This document shows, in pieces, positions 16,730 through 25,238 of a stretch of 64,000 bases of DNA (position 1 is the stretch's first letter; each line of letters begins with the position of its first letter). Position numbers and translations under genes: made by a program. The DNA comes from Glaciecola blandensis (lineage in GTDB: Bacteria > Pseudomonadota > Gammaproteobacteria > Enterobacterales > Alteromonadaceae), in the NCBI RefSeq assembly GCF_031846165.1, contig NZ_JAVRIE010000002.1, positions 310,001-374,000 of the forward strand, given 5' to 3'. Below the pieces are notes generated by a model, which had not been told where the DNA came from, searched no databases, and was given only the letters and a program-made list of their open reading frames with translations.

Positions 16730-16783
16730 AAATAGTTACCACATCGCGCATTATGCGACTGGGTTAACTTTGAGGTAGATTAA

Positions 16784-17974
16784 ATGATAGAAACTTGGCG
16801 ATGGTTCGGACCTAGTGACTCGATTAGCTTACAAAAGATCCGTCAAGCTGGTGCGACTGGAATTGTAAGCTCTTTGCATGAAATAGCAACAGGCGAACTG
16901 TGGACGAAAGACGCGATCATACAAAGAAAAAAAGTCATTGAAGATGCTGGACTTAGCTGGGATGTGATTGAAAGCATTCCTGTTCATAATGATATTAAAA
17001 CGCGAACAGGAAACTATCTTCAGTACATTGAAAACTATAAGCAATCTATCATCAATGCTGCAGAGTGTGGCGTATACACTATTTGCTACAACTTCATGCC
17101 GGTCGTAGATTGGACTCGCACCAATCTCATGTATCGCTTGCCAAACAACAGTCATGCTTTACGTTTTGAAATGACCGATTTCGCTGCATATGACATTTAT
17201 ATGTTGGATCGTGAAGGGGCTGAACAGAGTTACTCTGAGGCGGTCTTGAACAAAGCGAAAGCCCGTTTTGATAAAATGAGTGAAGCAGAAAGGACGGAAT
17301 TGGAACGCAATATCATTGCTGGCTTACCTGGCGGTGAAGGGTCGTACACGCGTGACGAAATTCGGACTACCATTCAGCAGTTTATCGATTTAGGTACCGA
17401 AGGCTTCAGAGCGCATTTGTTTGCTTTCTTAAGAGAGATTATCCCAGTTGCAGAATCGGTCGGTGCGCTTATGTGCATTCACCCAGATGATCCTCCGTTT
17501 TCTCTGTTTGGCTTGCCACGGGTTGTATCCACAGCCAGTGACGCCAATGCTTTACTTGAAGCTTGTCCGAGTCCTGCGAATGGTTTGACTATGTGCGCAG
17601 GCTCTTATGGTGCCAGAGGCGACAACAATTTAGTTGAAATGGTGAAGCAATTTGGCCCAAGCATTTACTTTGTTCATCTTCGTAACGTTATTCGAGAAGA
17701 TGATGGTTCGTTTTATGAGTCCGATCATCTTGATGGCGATAATGATATGGTAGGGCTAGTCGAGGCGCTACTATCAGAAGAAAAACGTCGTAAGTTAGCA
17801 AGCAAAGGTGAAGCTTACCAGCGTATTCCGATGAGACCCGATCATGGTCATTTGCTTGACGACGAATTGAATCAAGAAGGTGTGAAACCGGGCTACAGCT
17901 ATATGGGTCGTTTAAAAGGCTTGGCCGAGTTGCGCGGCGTGATACACACTGTGGGCACTCTAGTTAATCGATAG
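16784..17974 (+). CDS. uxuA: Mannonate dehydratase (UxuA)
   Basis: 396 residues, usual length for UxuA. This TIM-barrel metalloenzyme dehydrates D-mannonate to 2-keto-3-deoxygluconate. The start TWRWFGPSDSISLQKIRQAG, the ligand-region motifs CIHPDDPP, MCAGSYGARGDN and FVHLRN, the C-terminal MRPDHGH and PGYSYMGRLKGLAELRG are all diagnostic. It is cytoplasmic. Start ATG at 16784 with GAGG upstream. It lies upstream of uxaC and uxuB in the same direction; the three make the complete glucuronate-to-KDG route. The presence of UxuA rather than altronate dehydratase points to D-glucuronate, not D-galacturonate, as the main monomer. Confidence 0.95.
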   Translation: MIETWRWFGPSDSISLQKIRQAGATGIVSSLHEIATGELWTKDAIIQRKKVIEDAGLSWDVIESIPVHNDIKTRTGNYLQYIENYKQSIINAAECGVYTICYNFMPVVDWTRTNLMYRLPNNSHALRFEMTDFAAYDIYMLDREGAEQSYSEAVLNKAKARFDKMSEAERTELERNIIAGLPGGEGSYTRDEIRTTIQQFIDLGTEGFRAHLFAFLREIIPVAESVGALMCIHPDDPPFSLFGLPRVVSTASDANALLEACPSPANGLTMCAGSYGARGDNNLVEMVKQFGPSIYFVHLRNVIREDDGSFYESDHLDGDNDMVGLVEALLSEEKRRKLASKGEAYQRIPMRPDHGHLLDDELNQEGVKPGYSYMGRLKGLAELRGVIHTVGTLVNR

Positions 17975-18068
17975 TTGCTAAATATGGCTTCTAGTAGAAG
18001 TGAATAATCACTTCATAGATTTTATTCGCGGTTAATCCAACAACATTATTGAAATAAAGGAAGGTAAG

Positions 18069-19481
18069 GTGTCGAACCGTCTTCAACTTAATCCAAATCG
18101 ACTTTTTAGTCCTGACCCTACAATTCGACAAATTGCGACCGAGTTGTATGACAGTATTAAGGGCTTGCCTATTGTCAGTCCACACGGACATACTGATCCT
18201 GCTTGGTTTGCAAACAACAATGCTTTCTCAAACCCAACCGAGCTCTTAATACAGCCTGACCACTATGTTTTCAGAATGCTTTACTCACAAGGTATCCGTT
18301 TAGAAGCCTTGGGTTTGGGGAATTCAAAAGAAGCACAATTGGTTGATCCTGAGGCTGTGTGGCAAATTTTCGCAGAAAACTATTATTTGTTTAGGGGGAC
18401 GCCTTCTCGCATGTGGATGGATTATGTGTTCGCTGAAGTCTTTAAAATAGATGTTGCCTTAGACGCCCACACTGCTTCACATTATTACCAAGTGATTGCT
18501 CAAAGCCTGCAACAAGAGCAGTTTCGACCGCGCGCCTTGTTTGACCGTTTTAACATCGAAGTAATTGCAACCACAGAAAATCCACTAGATAAGTTGCAGC
18601 ATCATCAAAAGATTGCAGAATCGGATTGGACTGGCAAAGTGCTTACCGCCTATCGCCCTGATAATGTTTTAGATCCGGAACAAGCTGATTTTGCAGAGCA
18701 AATAGGAAAACTATCTGATATTTCGGGTGAAACCACAACAGATTATCAGGGGTATCTAAATGCCTTGCAGAATCGCCGTGAATATTTCAAGCGCCATGGA
18801 GCAACATCTACAGACCACGGTCACTTAACTCCCTTCACAGCCAACCTCTCCGATGCTCAAGCGTCGAAACTCTATGACAAAGCGATGTTAGGGCAGGTGA
18901 GTGCTGAAGAGTGTGAGCTATTTCGTGGTCATATGCTAAGCAAAATGGCTGACATGAGCGTTGAGGATGGCTTAGTCATGCAAATTCATCCCGGTTGTTA
19001 TCGAAATCACAACAAAGAGGTATTTGCTGGTTTTGGTCGCGATAAAGGCGCTGATCTTCCTATGCCGACAGAGTATGTTAAGAACTTAAAAGCCCTAATG
19101 GACAAGCACGGTAACAATCCTGATTTGCAGGTGATTCTATTCACACTAGATGAAACTACCTACAGTCGAGAATTAGCGCCCTTAGCCGGACACTACCCTA
19201 GTTTGAAGCTGGGCCCTGCTTGGTGGTTCCATGATAGTCCAGAGGGGATGAAGCGATTCCGACAGCAAACGATGGAAACGGCTGGCTTTTATAATACTGT
19301 TGGTTTTAACGACGACACCCGCGCATTCATGTCAATTCCAGCGCGTCATGATGTGGCTCGCCGCATTGATGCCGGCTTCCTTGCGGAACTGGTTGCAGAT
19401 CATCGTTTACGTCTAGAAGAGGCTCATGAGCTTGCAGTCGACTTAACTTACAATCTTGTGAAAAAGGCCTATAAGTTATGA
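18069..19481 (+). CDS. uxaC: Glucuronate isomerase (UxaC)
   Basis: 470 residues, usual length. UxaC isomerises D-glucuronate to D-fructuronate (and galacturonate to tagaturonate). It is an amidohydrolase-fold enzyme: the HxH metal motif is in VSPHGHTDPAWFANN, followed by LFDRFNIEVIATTENPLD, the DLPMPTEYVKNLKALMD stretch, GPAWWFHDSPEGMKRFR and GFNDDTRAFMSIPARHDVAR. It begins with GTG at 18069, preceded by a strong AAGGAAGG site, and is the middle gene of uxuA-uxaC-uxuB. Its last codons overlap the uxuB start (ATGA), so the two are translated together. Cytoplasmic; no signal peptide. Confidence 0.95.
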   Translation: MSNRLQLNPNRLFSPDPTIRQIATELYDSIKGLPIVSPHGHTDPAWFANNNAFSNPTELLIQPDHYVFRMLYSQGIRLEALGLGNSKEAQLVDPEAVWQIFAENYYLFRGTPSRMWMDYVFAEVFKIDVALDAHTASHYYQVIAQSLQQEQFRPRALFDRFNIEVIATTENPLDKLQHHQKIAESDWTGKVLTAYRPDNVLDPEQADFAEQIGKLSDISGETTTDYQGYLNALQNRREYFKRHGATSTDHGHLTPFTANLSDAQASKLYDKAMLGQVSAEECELFRGHMLSKMADMSVEDGLVMQIHPGCYRNHNKEVFAGFGRDKGADLPMPTEYVKNLKALMDKHGNNPDLQVILFTLDETTYSRELAPLAGHYPSLKLGPAWWFHDSPEGMKRFRQQTMETAGFYNTVGFNDDTRAFMSIPARHDVARRIDAGFLAELVADHRLRLEEAHELAVDLTYNLVKKAYKL

Positions 19482-20980
19482 GTGAGCGTCTATCAGCTAC
19501 GCTTGTAAAATCTTTGCCTGGCTGTGTTCAATGTCCACGTTATGATGCTGAGCAACACGGCGCGGGGATAATTCATATCGGTATTGGCGCTTTTCATCGT
19601 GGCCACCAAGCGGTGTTTACCGATGATGCCTTAGCCCAAAGTGGCGGTGATTGGCGAATTATTGGGGTATCGCTGAGAAGTCAGACGGTAAAAGAGCAAC
19701 TCAATCCTCAGGATGGTTTCTTCACTCTTATTGAAAAAAGTACAGGTAAGTCAACAGCCAGAGTGATTGGTTCGATAAAAGAAGTTATCGCTGCGAGAGA
19801 AGAGCCTCAAAAACTGAGTGAAGCCTTAGCTGATCCAAGCATCAAAATTGTCACCATGACGGTCACAGAGAAGGGTTACCACTACGATCAATCAAGCCAA
19901 TCGATTGATTGGGAGTCAGCAGATATTCAGCATGACTTAGTATTCCCCAATGAACCGAAAAGTATGCCCGGGCTTTTGGTCAAAGCATGCTTGAAAAGAA
20001 TGAAAAGTGAGTATTCACACTCGTCTAAGCTCAGCATTATTAGCTGTGACAACTTGCCTGAGAATGGGGCGATTGTAAAATCTGTAGTGTTAGGCCTAGC
20101 CTCTCGCGTGGATAAAAAGCTGGTGACTTGGATCCAGAATAATGTGAGTTTTTGTTCGAGCATGGTCGATCGTATTGTGCCAAAAGTTACCGTAGCAGAT
20201 GGCCAAGCGCTTACTCAACAATATGGCTATGAAGATCAAGGTTTGATAGTGACTGAGCCATTCAAACAGTGGGTGATAGAGGATAATTTTTGTACCGAAC
20301 GACCAGACTGGGAATCGGCCGGCGTACTATTTGTTAAGCAGGTCTCGGACTACGAGAAACTGAAGCTTCGCACTCTCAATGGTTCGCATTCAGCCTTAGC
20401 CTATATGGGAGTGCTGTTGGGTCATAAGTGGATCCATCAGGCAGTTATTGATCCCTTGCTGGTAACAGTCATTCAGCGTTTAATGCAGAAAGAAACGGGA
20501 CCAACTATTCCGACATTTCCGAATGTTGACCTGGCAGAGTATCAACAACAAATCATACAACGATTTGAAAACAGTGATATTGCCTATGCAACGCAGCAGG
20601 TGGCCAGCGATGGTTCACAAAAATTACAACAGCGAATTTTACAAGCGATGGAAGAGCTTTACCGCGAAAATAAAGAGCAACATACGGCATGCTTAATGGC
20701 AACGCTTGTTTGTTGGTTACGGTATCTGAAAGGGAGTGATGAAAAGGGTGTTACTTATATTATCAATGACCCTATTGCAGACTTATTGCATGCCTTAGTC
20801 AATGAGCATTGGGAGCAACCTATCGATTTGGTCGACGCTCTATTTAAGCAAACAAGTATTTTTCCCACTAGCTTAAAAACGACACCCAACTTTACCAAAC
20901 GCTTGATTGACGGTATCCATAAGATTACTGAGCTTGGCACCCATGCTTATCTAAGTCAGATATTGCAAGATGCAGAATAG
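19478..20980 (+). CDS. uxuB: Fructuronate reductase (UxuB), mannitol dehydrogenase family
   Basis: 500 residues of the long-chain mannitol dehydrogenase family. N-terminal IIHIGIGAFHRGHQAVFTDD is the dinucleotide-binding and family signature. SCDNLPENGAIVKSVVLG, DRIVPKVT and the active-site stretch KLKLRTLNGSHSALAYMG (Lys, Asn and His catalytic set) follow. It reduces D-fructuronate to D-mannonate with NADH, linking UxaC to UxuA. A mannitol or tagaturonate reductase role is possible from family alone; the uxuA-uxaC neighbours decide for fructuronate. The ATG overlaps the uxaC stop by four bases. It ends 16 bases before the convergent regulator gene. Confidence 0.92.
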   Translation: MSERLSATLVKSLPGCVQCPRYDAEQHGAGIIHIGIGAFHRGHQAVFTDDALAQSGGDWRIIGVSLRSQTVKEQLNPQDGFFTLIEKSTGKSTARVIGSIKEVIAAREEPQKLSEALADPSIKIVTMTVTEKGYHYDQSSQSIDWESADIQHDLVFPNEPKSMPGLLVKACLKRMKSEYSHSSKLSIISCDNLPENGAIVKSVVLGLASRVDKKLVTWIQNNVSFCSSMVDRIVPKVTVADGQALTQQYGYEDQGLIVTEPFKQWVIEDNFCTERPDWESAGVLFVKQVSDYEKLKLRTLNGSHSALAYMGVLLGHKWIHQAVIDPLLVTVIQRLMQKETGPTIPTFPNVDLAEYQQQIIQRFENSDIAYATQQVASDGSQKLQQRILQAMEELYRENKEQHTACLMATLVCWLRYLKGSDEKGVTYIINDPIADLLHALVNEHWEQPIDLVDALFKQTSIFPTSLKTTPNFTKRLIDGIHKITELGTHAYLSQILQDAE

Positions 20981-20998
20981 GACTTTTGCTTAAGTCCT
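20979..20998. terminator. Hairpin between convergent uxuB and gntR-type gene
   Basis: AGGACTT-TTGCTT-AAGTCCT, a perfect 7-bp stem overlapping both stop codons. There is no clean T-run on either side, so termination is only suggested. Confidence 0.35.
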
Positions 20999-21710
20999 AC
21001 TTGTTGAAGTGGGTCGCTGCGTTTGATGTCGCGTTTTCAATGTGCTGCTTCATTGCCATGCGAGCTTTCTCTGGGTTGCGTTGTTCTAGTGCACGTAATA
21101 TGTTTCTGTGCTCATCAATTGAAGGATGTACTCCTTCATCGCGAATACGCTCCAGAAATGCAGTACTTAGTGCGGATTCGTTACGAAGATCCCATAGCCA
21201 ATCGACGACGGAGGATATTGCTGAGTTCTGGCATGCTTGCGCAATAATAGAATGGAACTTTTGGTCGGCTTTTTCAGAAGCATTTGGCAACTTCTGCTCT
21301 TCTTCCATTTCTTCCACGACTTGACGAAGTTCGGCTATTTGCTCATCGGTAATGCGCGCTGCCGCTAGGGCACAAGCTTCTGCTTCAAGGATATATCTAA
21401 TTTCGAGAATTTCGAAAGGACCTACCCCTTTATCATTTAATTCGGGCGGAATTTTGGCTTTTTTGTCGGTGACATAAATACCAGAGCCAGTTCGGATTTC
21501 AATCACACCTGATAATTCCAGCGCAATCATGGCCTCACGAATAGTCGGCCGGCTAACACCTAGTTTCTCTGCAAGCTCACGCTCGGAGGGAAAACGTTCG
21601 CCGGGTTTGATCACATCATTGTCAATCAGCTTTTTCAGCTGCTCAGCAACCTTCATGTAAAGCCTGTCACTTTTTACGATCTGTAGTTTTAAACTATCCA
21701 TAACATCCAA
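20997..21710 (-). CDS. GntR-family (FadR/FCD type) transcriptional regulator of uronate genes
   Basis: 237 residues. N-terminal winged helix-turn-helix: LKKLIDNDVIKPGERFPSER, ELAEKLGVSRPTIREAMIAL, and GSGIYVTDKK. The C-terminal FCD ligand domain (about residues 85-230) shows the helical pattern EILEIRYILEAEACALAAAR, FHSIIAQACQNSAI and HRNILRALEQRNPEKARMAM, with conserved His and Asp/Glu for metal/ligand binding. UxuR, ExuR and KdgR-like uronate regulators belong to this group. Placed between the glucuronate genes and the TRAP transporter and surrounded by three TGGT/ACCA operators, it is the likely repressor, released by a uronate such as fructuronate or KDG. The effector is inferred from relatives. 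Confidence 0.88.
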   Translation of the reverse strand: MDVMDSLKLQIVKSDRLYMKVAEQLKKLIDNDVIKPGERFPSERELAEKLGVSRPTIREAMIALELSGVIEIRTGSGIYVTDKKAKIPPELNDKGVGPFEILEIRYILEAEACALAAARITDEQIAELRQVVEEMEEEQKLPNASEKADQKFHSIIAQACQNSAISSVVDWLWDLRNESALSTAFLERIRDEGVHPSIDEHRNILRALEQRNPEKARMAMKQHIENATSNAATHFNK

Positions 21711-21866
21711 ATTTGTTCTATTCAGCCCAGCGATTCATTATTCTTGCGCGGTTTCATCAATCATAGCGAAACTATTTACTGCAGAGAAGTTTTTATCACG
21801 AGAAAGTAACTTTATATACTGAATTGCCTTTTTTTAATATTAATATTGTTAAAAATAGGTTAATGT

Positions 21867-21885
21867 TGGTTAAGTGGCCTTACCA
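21867..21885. promoter_or_regulatory. Operator-like palindrome before the TRAP transporter
   Basis: TGGTTAAGTGGCCTTACCA has the same length and TGG centre as the palindrome at 11120, with imperfect arms. It shares AAGTGGCCTTACCAAT with the site before the TonB receptor. It lies about 60 bases before the dctP-type gene and 157 bases before the regulator gene, so either or both may be controlled. Confidence 0.65.
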
Positions 21886-21942
21886 ATAATGGTCTAGTAG
21901 AATCGCTTGATGAAGTAAAGAGTAAGACTAAGGAATCGTTCA

Positions 21943-22968
21943 ATGAGCAAGATGGTGAAAAGGAAAAAGCTTAGCGCAATGGTGTTAGCCATTGTTGCCG
22001 TATTTATTCTGAATGCATGCGCCGAGCAGAGTGATGTGAAGGTGTTACGAATTGCGCATGGTTTAGATGTGAATCATCCTGTGCATGAAGCGATGGTTTA
22101 TATGCAAAAGCGCCTGCAATTCTACTCTAACGGCAACATGGACTTATTAATCTATCCCTCCGGTCAACTCGGTTCTGAGCGCGAAAACCTTGAACTGCTG
22201 CAAATTGGTAGCCTTTCCATGACCAAGGTGTCGGCAAGTTCGTTGGAGGCGTTTGTACCTGAGATGAAAATGTTCAGCGTGCCGTATTTATTTTCTTCTC
22301 CAGCGCACTTTTGGAATGTACTGCAAGGCGATATTGGCAAAGAATTATTGAATGCGGGCGTACCTTATTACTTCATGGGCTTGGGCTATTACGATGCGGG
22401 AAGCCGCAGTTTTTATACGACAAAAAAACCGGTCTACCAGCCTGATGACCTAGAAGGAATGAAGATCAGGGTCATGAACAGCCAGTCTGCAGTGAATATG
22501 GTCAATACAATGGGCGGCTCGGCAACACCTGTATCTTGGGGTGAGCTTTATACCGCTCTGCAACAAGGCGTGGTCGATGGTGCTGAGAATAATCCTCCAA
22601 GCTTCTATTTGAGCAAGCACTACGAAGTGGCGAAGTATTATTTACTGGACGAGCATACCTCAATCCCAGATGTTTTAGTGTTTAGCACCAATGTTTGGGA
22701 CCAACTTAGCAATACAGAGCAGGCGTGGGTGCGCAAGGCCGCCGCAGATTCAGTTGAGAAACAAAAGGTGTTATGGCAAGCCTCAACCGAATTAGCTTTA
22801 AGCGAAGTGAAAAAAGCAGGCGTTGAAGTTGTGAAAGCTGACAAGTCTCAATTTGTTAGCAAAACAGCAAGTCTGCGTGAGCAATATCAGGATACTAAGA
22901 TTGGTTTACTCATAGACAGAGTTGTCGCCGAAGATGCCAGTGCTAGTGATACAAAGGGAGATGAGTAA
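21943..22968 (+). CDS. TRAP transporter substrate-binding protein (DctP family), lipoprotein
   Basis: 341 residues. The N-terminus ends in a lipobox (VFILNAC, Cys26), so the binding protein looks lipid-anchored rather than freely soluble. The family fold is clear: VLRIAHGLDVNHPVHEAMVY, NGNMDLLIYPSGQLGSEREN, KMFSVPYLF, the carboxylate-binding Arg region EGMKIRVMNS, and GVVDGAENNPPSFY. It captures an organic acid in the periplasm for the membrane partners encoded next. Members of this subgroup bind uronates (glucuronate or galacturonate), and the locus supports glucuronate. The stop is directly joined to the next start (TAATG). Confidence 0.9.
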   Translation: MSKMVKRKKLSAMVLAIVAVFILNACAEQSDVKVLRIAHGLDVNHPVHEAMVYMQKRLQFYSNGNMDLLIYPSGQLGSERENLELLQIGSLSMTKVSASSLEAFVPEMKMFSVPYLFSSPAHFWNVLQGDIGKELLNAGVPYYFMGLGYYDAGSRSFYTTKKPVYQPDDLEGMKIRVMNSQSAVNMVNTMGGSATPVSWGELYTALQQGVVDGAENNPPSFYLSKHYEVAKYYLLDEHTSIPDVLVFSTNVWDQLSNTEQAWVRKAAADSVEKQKVLWQASTELALSEVKKAGVEVVKADKSQFVSKTASLREQYQDTKIGLLIDRVVAEDASASDTKGDE

Positions 22969-23507
22969 TGGGGACATTTCTGACCTTCGTGAGCAAGCTC
23001 GATTTGGCGTTAAAATACTTACTGATTATCTTAATGGCCTTATTATTAATAGATGTAAGTTGGCAAGTACTCACTCGTTTTTTGCTTCCTAAACCAAGCT
23101 CCTTCACAGAGGAACTAGCTAGGTTCCTATTGATCTGGATTGGCCTATTAGGAGCCTCTCATGCTTATCGTCACCGAATGCATCTAGGTGTCGATATCTT
23201 TGTTAAATCAATGTCGGCACGCAAGGCAAAAGTCACTACGCAAATCGTACAATTGATGACCTTAGCGTTTGCTATTTCGGTACTTATCTATGGTGGTTCA
23301 AAGCTCGTGTTATTAGCGTTTCACTTAGAGCAACGCTCAGCGGCGATGCAAGTTAATATGGGAGTGGTTTATATGGCATTACCGATTAGCGGCGTTTTAT
23401 TCGCTTTTTTTGCCATTGAGCGACTTTTTGGACATTACCCAGGCGACGCGGAACAAATGATTAGTCACACTAGCAAAAGCAAAGCCGTCAAAGCGGAGGT
23501 GCAATAA
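22968..23507 (+). CDS. TRAP transporter small membrane subunit (DctQ family)
   Basis: 179 residues with four predicted membrane helices (LALKYLLIILMALLLIDVSW; FLLIWIGLLGASHAY; IVQLMTLAFAISVLIYGGSK; VYMALPISGVLFAFFAIERL). The pattern RFLLPKPSSFTEELARFLLI and YRHRMHLGVDIF is the DctQ signature. It is the small integral subunit that joins DctP docking to the DctM channel. The start at 22968 shares its base with the dctP-type stop, and the end abuts the dctM-type start, giving a P-Q-M operon. Confidence 0.9.
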   Translation: MGTFLTFVSKLDLALKYLLIILMALLLIDVSWQVLTRFLLPKPSSFTEELARFLLIWIGLLGASHAYRHRMHLGVDIFVKSMSARKAKVTTQIVQLMTLAFAISVLIYGGSKLVLLAFHLEQRSAAMQVNMGVVYMALPISGVLFAFFAIERLFGHYPGDAEQMISHTSKSKAVKAEVQ

Positions 23508-24808
23508 TGGATTTAACGATTGCGATATTGTTAGTGAGCTTTGTTGTACTACTAGCAATCAATACCCCCATAGCGATAGCAATTGCAGTGGCAACGGTTT
23601 TAACGATGCTCGCCACTATACCTGCTGATGCCGCACTAACAACCGTAGCACAGCGTATTGCGAGTGGTTTAGATAGTTTTGCTCTGCTTGCGATCCCTTT
23701 CTTTATATTGTCCGGCTACTTAATGGGGCAAGGCGGAATTGCGCGTCGACTGATTAACTTTGCTATGGTCTTAGTGGGCAGGTTCTCGGGTGGTTTGGCC
23801 CTCGTGAACGTGATTGCCTGTGCTTTATTTGGCTCAATCTCAGGCTCTGCAGTTGCAGCAACATCGGCGATCGGTGGTTTCATGATCCCGGCAATGAACA
23901 AAGAAGGTTACGATAAAAACTTCAATACTGCTGTAACCGTGACTGCCTCCACTACGGGTATGCTCATTCCACCCAGCAACATACTCATAATATATTCCTT
24001 AGCCAGTGGTGGCGTGTCGATTGCAGCACTCTTTATGGCAGGCTACATCCCAGGTCTATTGGTCGCACTTTCCTTAATGATTGTGTGTGGTATCTACGCA
24101 AAAAAGCATAATTTCCCTGCAGGCTTGAAATACTCTTTCGCTGAAGGTGTTCATCACTTAGTAGCCGCGATACCTTCATTATTGCTTATCGTCATTGTCA
24201 TAGGTGGGATCATCGGAGGCTATTTTACGCCAACCGAAGCAGGCGCCATTGCCGTCATCTATGCACTGGTTTTGTCCTTGGGTGTGTATCGCGAAATCGC
24301 ACTCAAAGATCTGCCTAATATCCTGTTAAAATCAGTTCAAACCACAGCAATAGTCATGTTGTTGATTGGCGCTTCCGCTTCCATGTCGTGGATGCTCAGC
24401 TATGAGTTCATCCCACAAACATTTACAGAATTAGTCTTAACCTTATCTGACAACCCCATCATGATCTTAATACTAATTAATATCATGTTATTGGTGGTGG
24501 GGACCTTCATGGACATGACACCCGCGGTATTGATATTCACACCTATTTTAATGCCGGTTATGGCAGCAATGGATATCTCGCCTTTGCACTTTGGGATAAT
24601 GATGATCCTAAACCTGAGTATTGGCCTTTGTACACCGCCAGTCGGTAGCGTGTTGTTCGTTGGCTGTAGCATTGGTAAAACCAGCATTGGGGCGGTAGTA
24701 AAACCGTTACTCCCTTTGTACGCTGCAATGTTCATCTGCTTGCTATTAGTCACTTTATTCCCACAAATCAGCGAAACATTACCCCGTATGATGGGGTTGA
24801 TAGAGTAG
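23507..24808 (+). CDS. TRAP transporter large permease subunit (DctM family)
   Basis: 433 residues, about 12 membrane helices. Family motifs: PFFILSGYLMGQGGIARRLI, FGSISGSAVAATSAIGGFMI, TTGMLIPPSNILIIYSLASG, GYFTPTEAGAIAVIYAL and the C-terminal LSIGLCTPPVGSVLFVGCSI. It forms the sodium-coupled channel of the TRAP system that brings the periplasmic uronate into the cytoplasm for KduI and UxaC. It overlaps the dctQ-type gene by one base. No clear terminator follows within the 49 bases before the next gene. Confidence 0.92.
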   Translation: MDLTIAILLVSFVVLLAINTPIAIAIAVATVLTMLATIPADAALTTVAQRIASGLDSFALLAIPFFILSGYLMGQGGIARRLINFAMVLVGRFSGGLALVNVIACALFGSISGSAVAATSAIGGFMIPAMNKEGYDKNFNTAVTVTASTTGMLIPPSNILIIYSLASGGVSIAALFMAGYIPGLLVALSLMIVCGIYAKKHNFPAGLKYSFAEGVHHLVAAIPSLLLIVIVIGGIIGGYFTPTEAGAIAVIYALVLSLGVYREIALKDLPNILLKSVQTTAIVMLLIGASASMSWMLSYEFIPQTFTELVLTLSDNPIMILILINIMLLVVGTFMDMTPAVLIFTPILMPVMAAMDISPLHFGIMMILNLSIGLCTPPVGSVLFVGCSIGKTSIGAVVKPLLPLYAAMFICLLLVTLFPQISETLPRMMGLIE

Positions 24809-24857
24809 GGAAAAACGCTATAGTTAAATTACTGATTACAAGGACGGACGAGCGGCA

Positions 24858-25223
24858 GTGACCCACGATGAATTCAATGCGTTTTGCAGAGCAAAAGCTC
24901 ACACAACTTATGTCGTACAATGGGGTGGCTCGCATGTTTGGAAAGTGGCGGGGAAATTGTTTGCCTTGGGCACAACCAACAAGGAAGGAGGGCCCGCGTA
25001 TACCTTCAAAACCTCAGAAATGAACTATCACTTTCTTAGCCAAGCACCGGGGTACAAGCCAGCGCCTTATATGGCTTCTCGTGGTATGTTGTGGATACAG
25101 CAACATCAAAGTCCAGCCGAGAATGATGAAGAACTACGCTATTACTTAAACGAGTCTTATCGTTTGGTGACACTTGGTTTCAGTAAAAAGAAGCAACGGG
25201 AGTTGGGTTTCAATCAAATTTAA
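24858..25223 (+). CDS. MmcQ/YjbR family protein
   Basis: 121 residues of the YjbR (CyaY-like fold) family: TTYVVQWGGSHVWKVAGKLF, YTFKTSEMNYHFLSQAPGYK, PYMASRGMLWIQQ and LNESYRLVTLGFSKKKQREL. Family members have a double-stranded-DNA-binding-like fold, but the physiological role is not settled. Begins with GTG at 24858; the ribosome site is weak. It follows the TRAP genes in the same direction by 49 bases but is probably not part of the uronate system. Confidence 0.8.
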   Translation: MTHDEFNAFCRAKAHTTYVVQWGGSHVWKVAGKLFALGTTNKEGGPAYTFKTSEMNYHFLSQAPGYKPAPYMASRGMLWIQQHQSPAENDEELRYYLNESYRLVTLGFSKKKQRELGFNQI

Positions 25224-25238
25224 TGCGACCGTTGCTAA

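Noticed and set aside
16730..16783. A fourth GntR operator before uxuA
   Set aside because: GTTACCACAT resembles part of a half-site, but the spacing and second arm do not fit the other three sites.
3445..24808. Assignment as an ulvan utilisation locus
   Set aside because: GH105, GH2 and glucuronate genes fit, but there is no sulfatase, no rhamnosidase and no recognisable PL24/25/28 ulvan lyase.
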